Shown here one piece after another: positions 12,177 through 21,531 of a stretch of 64,000 bases of DNA. Location: NCBI GenBank assembly GCA_902603905.1, contig CACKWM010000002.1, forward strand, positions 62,001-126,000, written 5' to 3'. Source of the DNA: an uncultured Pelagibacteraceae bacterium (GTDB taxonomy: Bacteria > Pseudomonadota > Alphaproteobacteria > Pelagibacterales > Pelagibacteraceae). The translations under genes were made by a program, and so were the position numbers. Positions within the stretch are counted from its first letter, which is position 1, and each line of letters begins with the position of its first letter. The notes below the pieces were generated by a model. It worked only from the letters and a program-made list of their open reading frames with translations. It was not told the DNA's origin and searched no databases.

Positions 12177-12761
12177 TTAGTAGCTATTTAAGCAATTTAA
12201 AAACGGCCTAAGTTTTCTTAGGCCGTTTTTTTTTATCCATCTTATTCCTGCAAAACCATAACAATTTAGAAGATTAATTTTTCTTATATTTGTTTCATTA
12301 ATTCCGCCCAGTGCAATGAAGCTTATTTTTTTGTTAATAGCTAAGTGATTAAATTTGTTAACTCCAAGGAAATGTTTTTTTTTATTTACTTTAAATATGG
12401 GAGCCAAAAAAATTAACTTACATCCTTGCTTTTGCTTAATACTAATTTCTTGAATTGAATGTGCTGATCCTAAAATTAAAAAATTTTTCTTTTTAGGAAA
12501 AATATTAAATATAGTTTCTTTGTTGAATGATGGTAAATAAACCCCATCTAAATCAAGATTTATTGCCATTTTATAGTTATTTGATAAGTAAAATTTAATT
12601 TTTCTTTTTTTGCAGTAATTCTTAATTATTGTGATTAATGATTTGGATGGTTTATTTTCATAATTTCTATAAATCAAAGCAATATTTTTAGGCAAATATT
12701 CAATATCCTTTTCTTTAAAATCATCAATAAAGTGATAAATTTTTGGAAAATTATGTTTCAT
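12177..12761 (-). CDS. Thiamine-phosphate synthase / TenI-family protein
   Basis: LDGVYLPS, LILGSAHSIQEI, GCKLIFLAPIF, FIALGGINETNI resemble the ThiE/TenI TIM barrel with divergent active-site motifs. Confidence 0.75.
   Translation of the reverse strand: MKHNFPKIYHFIDDFKEKDIEYLPKNIALIYRNYENKPSKSLITIIKNYCKKRKIKFYLSNNYKMAINLDLDGVYLPSFNKETIFNIFPKKKNFLILGSAHSIQEISIKQKQGCKLIFLAPIFKVNKKKHFLGVNKFNHLAINKKISFIALGGINETNIRKINLLNCYGFAGIRWIKKNGLRKLRPFLNCLNSY
12199..12234. terminator. Intrinsic terminator downstream of the porin
   Basis: AAAAACGGCCTAAG-TTTT-CTTAGGCCGTTTTT followed by TTTT: perfect 14-bp stem, 4-nt loop, T-run of 9. Confidence 0.95.
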
Positions 12762-13421
12762 AAGTCTATTAATAACTTAGATTTAATTAAAAAAGAAATT
12801 CAATCTAGAATTTCAGAACTGAATTATCAAAATTATGATCCTAAAATTATTGCAGTATGCAAAACTTTTCCTATTTCTGAAATTTTACCATTAATTAATC
12901 ATGGACATCTTCATTTTGGTGAAAATAAAGTTCAAGAATCAATATCAAAATGGACAGATATTAAAAGTGATTTTAAAAATATTAAATTACATATGGTTGG
13001 AAAGTTACAAACTAACAAAGTAAAGCATGTTTTGCCTCTTTTTGATTATATTCACTCATTAGATAATTTTAAATTAGCTGAAAAAATATCCAATGAACAA
13101 CTAAAAATTGGAAAAAAAATTAAAATTTTTATTCAAGTAAATGTTGGGAGTGAATCTCAAAAAGGTGGAATTTTGGAAGAAAATTTAATTACTTTTTATA
13201 AAAAATGTAAAAATGATCTTGGTTTAGAAATTGAAGGTCTAATGTGCATTCCTCCAAATGATAACAAATCTGAAATTTACTTTTCTAAAATGAGAAAATT
13301 ATCTGATGAAATTAATTTGCCTGAATTAAGCATGGGTATGTCTGATGATTATTTAAAAGCTTGCGAATATAAAACTACTTTTTTTAGAATTGGTTCTAAA
13401 ATTTTTGGTAAAAGAAATTAG
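12753..13421 (+). CDS. YggS/PLPBP-family pyridoxal-phosphate homeostasis protein
   Basis: IIAVCKTFP, HFGENKVQE, HMVGKLQTNK, GLMCIPP, LSMGMSDDY; likely ATG at 12753. Confidence 0.93.
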   Translation: MFHKSINNLDLIKKEIQSRISELNYQNYDPKIIAVCKTFPISEILPLINHGHLHFGENKVQESISKWTDIKSDFKNIKLHMVGKLQTNKVKHVLPLFDYIHSLDNFKLAEKISNEQLKIGKKIKIFIQVNVGSESQKGGILEENLITFYKKCKNDLGLEIEGLMCIPPNDNKSEIYFSKMRKLSDEINLPELSMGMSDDYLKACEYKTTFFRIGSKIFGKRN

Positions 13422-13909
13422 TTAATTTTAATTGTTGATTTTTTATTAATTAATTTTATTAAAATTAAAAAATCTTTTTTTAACAATGCTATACATCCTG
13501 CGGTTGGTGTAAAATTTTTTGTTAAGTGAATAAAAATTGCACTACCTTTATTTGGTTTTGTTATTTTTGTATTATATTCAATTACTAATAAATAATTATA
13601 TTTATAATCTTTTCTAAATAATTTTTCATGTTTGATTTTTTTATTGTTTTTTATTTCTTTGTTGTAAAATTTACTATTTGAATCGTTACACCACCCCATA
13701 TTTTTTTCAATTTTTTTTACTGTTAATTTTGATATAGGTTTTTTTACTCTATCTTTTCTATAATAAAGTGTACCTAAATTAAATGTTCCTTTAGGAGTGC
13801 ATTTATCGCCTTCAATTTTATTTTTTTTTAAACCATTCTTTCCGATGCAACATTTAAATTTAAAATCATCAATTTTTAAAGTATATTTATTTTTTAAAGT
13901 TATTTTCAT
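13418..13909 (-). CDS. L,D-transpeptidase (YkuD) family protein
   Basis: KCTPKGTF...; IFIHLTKNFTPTAGCIAL fits the HX..GC catalytic motif. Confidence 0.85.
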   Translation of the reverse strand: MKITLKNKYTLKIDDFKFKCCIGKNGLKKNKIEGDKCTPKGTFNLGTLYYRKDRVKKPISKLTVKKIEKNMGWCNDSNSKFYNKEIKNNKKIKHEKLFRKDYKYNYLLVIEYNTKITKPNKGSAIFIHLTKNFTPTAGCIALLKKDFLILIKLINKKSTIKIN

Positions 13910-13922
13910 AATTTTAATTTAA

Positions 13923-14513
13923 ATGGCCAAACAAACAGTACACATTATTGATTTTGAAATACTATATAATATTTTTGATGAAATTAAGGATTATTTAGAA
14001 TTTCAAATTTTTCACTATAAAAATGAAGAAAATTTTTTAAATACTAATAATTTAAATCTTAACGATTCTTTAATTTTAGTAAAATCTATTAAAAAAGTTT
14101 TTTTAAATAATGACAGAATTGATAGAAAAAAAATTTTTTCTATTTCAAAATATCCAATAACAATAGATAAACTAGTTGAACTATTAAATGTTAATTTAAT
14201 TAAACAAAAATACAATTATCAATCTAATATTGATATTAAGGATTATGTATTAGATTTAAATTCAAGAACAATTACAAAAGACAAGGAAAGTTTAAAACTT
14301 ACCCAAAAAGAAATTGATATTATTCTTTTTCTTAATGATTATAAAAAACCCCAAAAAGTTAATATTCTTCAAAATAAAGTTTGGGGTTATTCCTTAGAAC
14401 TTGAAACACATACTGTTGAAACACATATTTATAGATTAAGAAAAAAAATTAATGATAAATTCAAGGATAATAATTTTATTTTAAGCAGTGATGATGGATA
14501 TTTTATTAAATGA
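13923..14513 (+). CDS. OmpR-type winged-helix protein with degenerate receiver domain
   Basis: C-terminal LTQKEIDIILFLND...VWGYSLELETHTVETHIYRLRKKI...GYFIK; N-terminus lacks a clear phospho-acceptor Asp motif. Confidence 0.82.
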   Translation: MAKQTVHIIDFEILYNIFDEIKDYLEFQIFHYKNEENFLNTNNLNLNDSLILVKSIKKVFLNNDRIDRKKIFSISKYPITIDKLVELLNVNLIKQKYNYQSNIDIKDYVLDLNSRTITKDKESLKLTQKEIDIILFLNDYKKPQKVNILQNKVWGYSLELETHTVETHIYRLRKKINDKFKDNNFILSSDDGYFIK

Positions 14514-14617
14514 AAAAAAAAAATTTAATTGCTAAAGACTTAAGATCTCCAAAGTATCGACCTAGGATAGTTAAAGCAAAAAAAGGAAAAGGAAGTTTTA
14601 AAAGAAGAAAAAAATAA
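14510..14617 (+). CDS. ArfA-like alternative ribosome-rescue factor (35 aa)
   Basis: ATG overlaps the preceding stop (ATGA); translation MKKKNLIAKDLRSPKYRPRIVKAKKGKGSFKRRKK; 'P.(F/Y)R.R..K.KKGKGS(F/Y).R' matches the ArfA core '[24 protein letters not shown]' recalled from E. coli. Confidence 0.8.
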   Translation: MKKKNLIAKDLRSPKYRPRIVKAKKGKGSFKRRKK

Positions 14618-14618
14618 A

Positions 14619-15551
14619 TTAATTTAATCTTGCTCCAATTTTTTGAATTATTTTTGAAGACATTTCAGTACCTTTTTCTAGACTTTCCTTTAAAGATAAA
14701 TTGTTAACATGACCATGTAAAAAGCCTGATGCAAATAAATCTCCAGCACCAGTTAAATCAACAATTTTTAAATCTTTTTTACTATTACATTCAACCACTT
14801 CATTTTTTTTAATTGCTATACTCCCTTTTTCACCACGAGTAATAACAATTATTTTTTCAAGCTGTTTGGCAAATGAAATTACTTCATCAAAATTTTTTGT
14901 ATCAATTAAAGACAATGCTTCCTGCTCATTGGCAAAAATAATATCTAATTTATTTTTAACTAGATCTAAAAAATGAGGTTTATGTCTTTCTACACAAAAT
15001 AAATCTGATAATGACATTGCCGCTTTATTTGCGTTTTCAATTGCTTTATTGAAGGCTTTTTTTGGATCACCTTCATCCCACAAATACCCTTCTAAAAATG
15101 TTATTTTACTATTTTTAACAGCATTAACATCAACATCATTTTCATTAATTTTTCCTGCTATACCAAGAAATGTACACATAGTTCTCTCAGAGTCTGGAGT
15201 AATTAATATTAGACAAGTTCCAGTTGGTAATTCTTCTTTTTTTTTAGAATAAAAATATTCTACGTTTTCTTTTTTTAACCCATCTTCATATTTACCACCA
15301 AGATCATCTTCGTTTACTTTGCCAATGAATCCTACTTTATTACCCAATTGAGACAGTCCTACGATAGAATTTGCAACTGATCCACCAGAAACAGTTTTTT
15401 CTATTTTAAGGTTGGTTAATAATTTTTTAAATTCATTTTCATCAAAAATTAATTTCATCGTACTTTTTGTCAAACCGTTTTGAGAAATAAAATTGTCATC
15501 AACCTTACAGATAACATCTACAATTGCATTTCCTATTCCTAAAATTTTCAT
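14619..15551 (-). CDS. PfkB-family carbohydrate/adenosine kinase
   Basis: GNAIVDV, SGGSVANSI, VDLTGAGDLFASGF signature. Confidence 0.92.
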   Translation of the reverse strand: MKILGIGNAIVDVICKVDDNFISQNGLTKSTMKLIFDENEFKKLLTNLKIEKTVSGGSVANSIVGLSQLGNKVGFIGKVNEDDLGGKYEDGLKKENVEYFYSKKKEELPTGTCLILITPDSERTMCTFLGIAGKINENDVDVNAVKNSKITFLEGYLWDEGDPKKAFNKAIENANKAAMSLSDLFCVERHKPHFLDLVKNKLDIIFANEQEALSLIDTKNFDEVISFAKQLEKIIVITRGEKGSIAIKKNEVVECNSKKDLKIVDLTGAGDLFASGFLHGHVNNLSLKESLEKGTEMSSKIIQKIGARLN

Positions 15552-15553
15552 AA

Positions 15554-16207
15554 TTAAGCTTTCTTTGTTTTTATTGGTGATTTTCTCTTAGGATAACAAG
15601 TAGTACAAATTTTACAAGTTAAACCATAACATTCTCTTGCCTTACAATATTCTCTTCCATAATAAATTATTTGTAGGTGAAGTTTATTCCAAAATTTTTT
15701 ATGAAATAATCTTTTTAAATCTTTCTCGGTTTGAACGACATTTTTGCCATTAGTTAAGCCCCATCTTTGAGCTAATCGGTGAATATGGGTATCAACTGGA
15801 AAAGCTGAATGTCCAAATCCCTGTGACATAACTACACTAGCAGTTTTATGCCCAACACCAGGAAGCTTTTCAAGTTCCTCAAAAGTTTCAGGGACTTTTC
15901 CCTTATGTTTTTCAATCAGTTGTTTTGAAAGAAAATAAACACTTTTAGCCTTAACTCTATAAATACCTATACTCTTAATTAATCTTTCAATTTTTTTTCT
16001 TCCTAACTTTACAAAATGTTCTGGCTTATTATATTTTGGGTAAATACTTTTAGTTACATTATTTACATTAACATCTGTAGTTTGAGCAGATAGCAACACA
16101 GAAACCAAAAGAGTGAATTTATTTCTATGTTTTAAAGGAATTGGTGTTTTTGGATAAATTCTATTTAGAATTTTTAATATTATTTTAGATCTTTGAACTT
16201 CATTCAT
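15554..16207 (-). CDS. nth: Endonuclease III
   Basis: LPGVGHKTASVV HhH motif, VDTHIHRLAQRWGL, C-terminal 4Fe-4S cysteines CX6CX2CX5C. Confidence 0.96.
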   Translation of the reverse strand: MNEVQRSKIILKILNRIYPKTPIPLKHRNKFTLLVSVLLSAQTTDVNVNNVTKSIYPKYNKPEHFVKLGRKKIERLIKSIGIYRVKAKSVYFLSKQLIEKHKGKVPETFEELEKLPGVGHKTASVVMSQGFGHSAFPVDTHIHRLAQRWGLTNGKNVVQTEKDLKRLFHKKFWNKLHLQIIYYGREYCKARECYGLTCKICTTCYPKRKSPIKTKKA

Positions 16208-16980
16208 TTAAAGTTCAAAACGTCTCTCATTGAATAGAGGCCAGGTTTTTTGTTCATTAACCACCTAGCTGCTGTAAATGCTCCTTCAGAATAAAGAGCT
16301 CTATCGAATGCTTCGTGGTTTAATGTAATTATTTCTTTACCACTTGAGAAAGTTACTTCATGTTCACCAACTACCTCACCTTTTCTTAATGAATTAAAAT
16401 TAATTTTTTTACCATAAGGAAAAGATTTTTTGTTTAAATATTTTTTTCCAATTAATTTGTAAAAGTCTTTGTTTTTTCCAACAGCTATACCTTTTCCAAG
16501 CATCAAAGCTGTACCTGATGGATGATCTTTTTTATGCTTATGGTGTATTTCAAAAACTTTGCTTAAGAAGTTATTTCCAAGAGACTTAGATGCAATTTCA
16601 GTTAAGTACATTAATAAGTTTATTCCTAAACTCATATTACCAGCCCTAAGTATTGGTATTTTTCTTGCATATTTTTTAATCAAGTTTTCTTCTTTTTTAG
16701 AAAAACCAGTCGTTCCAATAACTACTCTTTTTTTTAGTTTAGATGCAATTTTAAGCACTTCTAAGGTGCATTTTGGAACAGTAAAATCTATGATTACATT
16801 TGCTTTTTTAAATGCATTTTTAGTATTTAAATCAGGTCTAACTCCACTAATTTTTTTATTAATTATCCTATTTTCTGTAAGAGCAACTAACTTAAAGTTT
16901 TTATCAGATTTAGAAGATTTAATGAGTTGTTGGCCCATTCTTCCCATACATCCCGTAATAGCTAAATTAATTTTTTTCAT
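16204..16980 (-). CDS. dapB: 4-hydroxy-tetrahydrodipicolinate reductase
   Basis: MKKINLAITGCMGRMGQ, EIHHKHKKDHPSGTA; ORF-track N-terminal extension overlaps the 55-aa ORF and is probably not used. Confidence 0.96.
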   Translation of the reverse strand: MKKINLAITGCMGRMGQQLIKSSKSDKNFKLVALTENRIINKKISGVRPDLNTKNAFKKANVIIDFTVPKCTLEVLKIASKLKKRVVIGTTGFSKKEENLIKKYARKIPILRAGNMSLGINLLMYLTEIASKSLGNNFLSKVFEIHHKHKKDHPSGTALMLGKGIAVGKNKDFYKLIGKKYLNKKSFPYGKKINFNSLRKGEVVGEHEVTFSSGKEIITLNHEAFDRALYSEGAFTAARWLMNKKPGLYSMRDVLNFK

Positions 16981-17147
16981 TAAATGACAAAATATAAAAC
17001 TATCATAACAACTATAACAATTATAGCCCAAATAGATAAATTAGTTAAAAACTGTTTTAATTTGTAATTAGATCTCAAGAAAGCTGGAAGAACTAATATT
17101 AATACAGCAATTAATGAAATAGCCGGGATAATTTGTTCCCAGTTCAT
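16980..17147 (-). CDS. Small hydrophobic membrane protein (55 aa), unknown function
   Basis: MNWEQIIPAISLIAVLILVLPAFLRSNYKLKQFLTNLSIWAIIVIVVMIVLYFVI; start abuts the dnaJ stop (TAAATG) and stop overlaps the dapB start (TAATG); two predicted TM segments. Confidence 0.75.
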   Translation of the reverse strand: MNWEQIIPAISLIAVLILVLPAFLRSNYKLKQFLTNLSIWAIIVIVVMIVLYFVI

Positions 17148-18278
17148 TTAATTTTTCCAAAAACTTTTTGCTTTTTGAAAGAATTTTTTAATACTTGGAT
17201 TTGATTTTTCATTTTCAATTTTTCTGAATTTTTCAAGTAATTCTTTTTGTTCTTTATTAAGTGATACAGGAACTTCTGTATTTACTTGAACATAAAGGTC
17301 ACCATTTCCACTGCCTCTCATATATGGCATACCTTTACCTTTAAGCCTAAATTGTTTTCCACCTTGTGTTCCAGCAGGTATTTTAATTTTAGCCTTTGCA
17401 CCATCTATTGTAGGTATTTCTAAAGAAGTACCTAAAGCAGCATCTGCAATAGATACAGGGTACTCAAAAAATAAATTTTCATCTGATCTTTTAAATAATT
17501 CGTGTGAATAAACATTTATAAATAAATATAAATCTCCACTTCCTGCGCCTCTAGAACCTGCCTCACCTTTGCCAGCTAACCTTATTCTCGTTCCATCATC
17601 AACACCCTTTGGAATAGTTACTGATAATCTTTTTGAAGCCTGTTTTTTACCTTGTCCACCACAGCTATTGCATGGATTAGTAATTTCTTCTCCAGTTCCA
17701 GAGCATTGTGGACATGTTTGTTGAACTGTAAAAAAACCCTGGCTAGATCTTACTTGTCCATGACCTTCACACATTGAACATGAGCCAGCATTATGTCCTG
17801 GCTTAGAACCACTTCCACTACAGGTATTACATTTTTCTGAAGTTGAAAATTTTATGTCTTGTTTTTTCCCATTATAAGCCTCTTCTAGTGTAATTGATAA
17901 GTCATACCTAAGATCTGATCCTCTAAAATTTGATTTTCTGCTTCTTCTTCCTCTGCCACCACCACCAAAGTCACTAAAAAAATCTTCGAAAATATCTGAA
18001 AAATGATTTGAAAAATCAAAGTTTCCAAAACCACCTCTACCACCTGCTCCATTTTCAAATGCAGCGTGACCGAAATTATCGTAATTCTGCTTTCTATCTT
18101 TATCTGAAAGGACGTGATATGCTTCACTCGCTTCTTTAAATTTTTCTTCCGAAGATTTATCTCCTGGGTTTTTATCAGGATGATGTTTTACAGCTAATTT
18201 TCTATATGCTGCTTTTATTTGTTCTGGAGATGAATTTTTTTGAACACCCAAGACATCATAGTAATCTCTTTTTGACAT
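17148..18278 (-). CDS. dnaJ: Chaperone DnaJ
   Basis: J domain YYDVLGV...HPD, four CXXCXGXG zinc repeats. Confidence 0.98.
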   Translation of the reverse strand: MSKRDYYDVLGVQKNSSPEQIKAAYRKLAVKHHPDKNPGDKSSEEKFKEASEAYHVLSDKDRKQNYDNFGHAAFENGAGGRGGFGNFDFSNHFSDIFEDFFSDFGGGGRGRRSRKSNFRGSDLRYDLSITLEEAYNGKKQDIKFSTSEKCNTCSGSGSKPGHNAGSCSMCEGHGQVRSSQGFFTVQQTCPQCSGTGEEITNPCNSCGGQGKKQASKRLSVTIPKGVDDGTRIRLAGKGEAGSRGAGSGDLYLFINVYSHELFKRSDENLFFEYPVSIADAALGTSLEIPTIDGAKAKIKIPAGTQGGKQFRLKGKGMPYMRGSGNGDLYVQVNTEVPVSLNKEQKELLEKFRKIENEKSNPSIKKFFQKAKSFWKN

Positions 18279-18308
18279 AACTAGTTAAAGACAAACTGGT
18301 TGTTAGTC

Positions 18309-20240
18309 TTAAGCGCTTTTTTCTTTATTTTCGTCTTTTACTTCTTCAAAGTCTGCATCAACAACATTGTCGTCTTTTTTTCCTTTATCATCTTTTTTAG
18401 CATCACCTTTAGAAGCGTCAGGCTTTGCATCTTTTTGTTGAGATTTATAGATTGCTTCACCTAATTTCATAGAAGACTGTACTAAATCTTGAGTTTTCTT
18501 TTTAATATCTTCTAAATCAGTTCCTTTAAGAGAATTTCTTAAATTTGCAGCTGACATTTCTATAGCTTTTTTATCAGCTTCAGAAACTTTAGCGCCATGT
18601 TCTTTCAGATTCTTTTCAGTAGAATGTAAAAGAGTATCAGCTTGATTTCTTGCATCAACTGACTCTCTTTTTTTCTTATCAGCTTCTTTATTTGCTTCAG
18701 CGTCTTTGACCATTTTGTTAATTTCTTCTTCACTTAAACCACCAGAAGCTTGAATTTGAATTTTTTGCTCTTTACCAGTTCCTTTATCTTTTGCTGAAAC
18801 ATTAACTATTCCATTTGCATCAATATCAAAGGTTACTTCAATTTGAGGAACACCTCTTTGAGCTGGAGCAATTCCAACTAATTCAAAATTTCCAAGCAAT
18901 TTATTGTCAGAGGCCATTTCTCTTTCTCCCTGTAAAACTCTTATGGATACAGCGGGCTGATTGTCTTCAGCTGTTGAGAAAACTTGGCTTTTTTTAGTTG
19001 GTATTGTTGTGTTTTTATCAATTAATCTTGTTGATACGCCTCCCAAAGTTTCAATTCCAAGTGACAAAGGTGTAACGTCAAGAAGAAGAACATCTTTAAC
19101 ATCACCCTGGAGAACTCCTGCTTGTATTGCTGCTCCCATAGCAACAACTTCATCAGGGTTAACACTTTTATTTGGATCTTTACCAAAGAAATTTTTAACT
19201 TGTTCAATAACTTTTGGCATTCTAGTCATACCACCAACCATTATAACTTCATTAATTTCACCAGCAGTTAAACCAGCATCTTTTAATGCAGTTTTGCAAG
19301 GAGGTAATGTTCTTGCAATTAAATCTTCTACTAAAGCTTCCAATTTAGCTCTAGTCATTTTTAAATTAATATGTTTAGGGCCAGTTTTATCAGCAGTGAT
19401 GAAAGGTAGATTAACTTCCGTTTGAGTAGCAGAAGATAATTCTATCTTAGCCTTTTCAGCAGCTTCTTTTAATCTTTGAAGAGCTAATTTATCTGTTTTT
19501 AAATCTACACCATTATCTTTTTTAAATTCATTAACTAAGTAATCAACAATTGTATTATCAAAGTCTTCACCACCTAAAAAAGTATCTCCATTAGTTGATT
19601 TAACTTCAAATACACCATCGCCTAATTCAAGAATTGAAACATCAAATGTTCCTCCTCCTAAATCATATACTGCAATTTTTTTATTTGCTTTTTTATCTAG
19701 TCCATAAGCTAAAGAGGCGGCAGTTGGTTCATTTATAATTCTTAAAACTTCTAAGCCAGCAATTTTACCTGCATCTTTTGTTGCTTGTCTTTGTGCATCA
19801 TTAAAGTATGCTGGAACTGTAATTACTGCTTTTGATACTTCTTGACCCAAATATTTTTCTGCAGTTTCTTTCATTTTTTGAAGTATGAATGCAGAAATTT
19901 GAGACGGTGAATATTTTTTTCCTTTTGCTTCAATCCAAGCATCACCTTTTTCTGAATTAATTATTTTAAAAGGAGCTGATTCAATATCTTTTTTAACTGT
20001 AGAATCTTCAAAATTTCTTCCAATTAATCTTTTAACAGCAAAAATTGTATTTTCAGGATTTGTTACCGCTTGCCTTTTAGCTGGTTGACCAATTAATTTT
20101 TCATCAGTATCAGTAAATGCTACAACAGAAGGAGTTGTTCTTGCTCCTTCAGCATTTTCCAAAACTTTTGCCTGTGCACCTTCCATTATGGATACACATG
20201 AATTTGTTGTTCCTAAATCTATTCCTATTACTTTACTCAT
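18309..20240 (-). CDS. dnaK: Chaperone DnaK (Hsp70)
   Basis: [41 protein letters not shown]. Confidence 0.99.
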   Translation of the reverse strand: MSKVIGIDLGTTNSCVSIMEGAQAKVLENAEGARTTPSVVAFTDTDEKLIGQPAKRQAVTNPENTIFAVKRLIGRNFEDSTVKKDIESAPFKIINSEKGDAWIEAKGKKYSPSQISAFILQKMKETAEKYLGQEVSKAVITVPAYFNDAQRQATKDAGKIAGLEVLRIINEPTAASLAYGLDKKANKKIAVYDLGGGTFDVSILELGDGVFEVKSTNGDTFLGGEDFDNTIVDYLVNEFKKDNGVDLKTDKLALQRLKEAAEKAKIELSSATQTEVNLPFITADKTGPKHINLKMTRAKLEALVEDLIARTLPPCKTALKDAGLTAGEINEVIMVGGMTRMPKVIEQVKNFFGKDPNKSVNPDEVVAMGAAIQAGVLQGDVKDVLLLDVTPLSLGIETLGGVSTRLIDKNTTIPTKKSQVFSTAEDNQPAVSIRVLQGEREMASDNKLLGNFELVGIAPAQRGVPQIEVTFDIDANGIVNVSAKDKGTGKEQKIQIQASGGLSEEEINKMVKDAEANKEADKKKRESVDARNQADTLLHSTEKNLKEHGAKVSEADKKAIEMSAANLRNSLKGTDLEDIKKKTQDLVQSSMKLGEAIYKSQQKDAKPDASKGDAKKDDKGKKDDNVVDADFEEVKDENKEKSA

Positions 20241-20298
20241 TTTAATTCCTCTTTTTCATATAAGTGTTAATTATTGATGTACAAGCCTATTTTGTGCA

Positions 20299-20892
20299 TT
20301 ATTTCTTGCTTTTTTCTTCCTTTTTTTCAGTTTTTTTAGATACAGCGACTAATGAAGGGCGCAGCAACCTATCTTTCATTTTGAATCCTTTTTGGATTTC
20401 TTGAACAATGGTTCCAGGCTCTTTATTATTATCTTCAACTTCCATCATTGCTTGGTGCAGATTTGGATCAAGTTTTTTATCTAGAGCTACTATTTCTTCA
20501 ATGTTATTTTTTTTAAAAATAGAAATTAAATCTTTTTTTACTATATCAAGATGCTCCAATGTTTTTTTTAAAACATCAGATTCTTTTATTTTTTCATCAT
20601 TCTCTAAAGACTGTTTGGCTCGATCAAAGTTATCAATTAAATTTAAAGATTCTCTTGCAAATGAAAAGCCTCCATATTCAAATGCATCATCTTTTTCTTT
20701 TTCAAATCTTCTTCTTTGATTTTCCATTTCTGCTAATGTTCTAGCTAGTTTTTCTTCAAGTTCTTTAATTTTGTCTTCTGGTGATAATTTAACTTCCGTT
20801 TCTTTTAATTCTTCTTTCTTTTCTGAATCTGGAGTAGATTTTATTTTATTATTCTTTTTTTCCTCAGTTTTAGAGTTTTGTTCTTTTTCCAT
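20299..20892 (-). CDS. grpE: Nucleotide exchange factor GrpE
   Basis: Position upstream of dnaK; C-terminal 'LDPNLHQAMMEVEDNNKEPGTIVQEIQKGFKMKDRLLRPSLVAVSK'. Confidence 0.95.
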   Translation of the reverse strand: MEKEQNSKTEEKKNNKIKSTPDSEKKEELKETEVKLSPEDKIKELEEKLARTLAEMENQRRRFEKEKDDAFEYGGFSFARESLNLIDNFDRAKQSLENDEKIKESDVLKKTLEHLDIVKKDLISIFKKNNIEEIVALDKKLDPNLHQAMMEVEDNNKEPGTIVQEIQKGFKMKDRLLRPSLVAVSKKTEKKEEKSKK

Positions 20893-20928
20893 ATAAACTT
20901 ATATGGTAAGAAATTTCATAATTGCTAG

Positions 20929-21531
20929 ATGAAACAAAAAAAAAATATTAATATAATTGTAGGCACAAATAACGCTGGAAAATTAAGAGAAATAAAGGAT
21001 TTACTACCTAAAAATTTAATAATTTATTCACCTAAAAATTTAAAACTTAAAAGTCCAAAGGAGAATGGAAAATCATTTAAGGAAAACTCATTAATTAAAG
21101 CTAAATTTTTTTCAAAAAAGACAAAAATGGTTTGTTTGGCGGATGACTCAGGTCTTGAAATAAATATTTTAGATAAAAAACCAGGCATTTTTTCATCTAG
21201 ATGGGCAGGACCAAAAGGTAATTTTAACTTTGCAATAAAAAAAGTATTTAATGAGTTAAAAAAAAAGGATCCAAATTGGAAAAATAAAAAAATTTTAGCT
21301 CAATTTATTTGTGTTTTAACTTTGTATTGGCCTAATGGTAAATTTGTAAATTCAGTTGGAAAAGTAAAAGGTTATATTTTAAATACAAAAAGAGGAAATA
21401 ATGGTTTTGGCTATGATCCAATTTTTAAACCTTTAAACAAAAAAATTACCTTTGGTGAAATGAAACCTAAAAAAAAATATAAAATAGATCATCGTTTTCA
21501 AGCCTTTAAAAAAATTAAAAAATTTTTTTAA
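20929..21531 (+). CDS. rdgB: XTP/dITP pyrophosphatase (RdgB/HAM1)
   Basis: GTNNAGKLREI, ADDSGLEI, PGIFSSRWAG, GFGYDPIF. Confidence 0.95.
   Translation: MKQKKNINIIVGTNNAGKLREIKDLLPKNLIIYSPKNLKLKSPKENGKSFKENSLIKAKFFSKKTKMVCLADDSGLEINILDKKPGIFSSRWAGPKGNFNFAIKKVFNELKKKDPNWKNKKILAQFICVLTLYWPNGKFVNSVGKVKGYILNTKRGNNGFGYDPIFKPLNKKITFGEMKPKKKYKIDHRFQAFKKIKKFF

Noticed and set aside
16559-16987. 142-aa ORF antisense to dapB
   Set aside because: Antisense to a confident CDS; hydrophobic low-complexity translation typical of AT-rich shadow frames
18961-19425. 154-aa plus-strand ORF antisense to dnaK
   Set aside because: Shadow ORF on the opposite strand of a highly conserved gene; no recognisable domain and no start context
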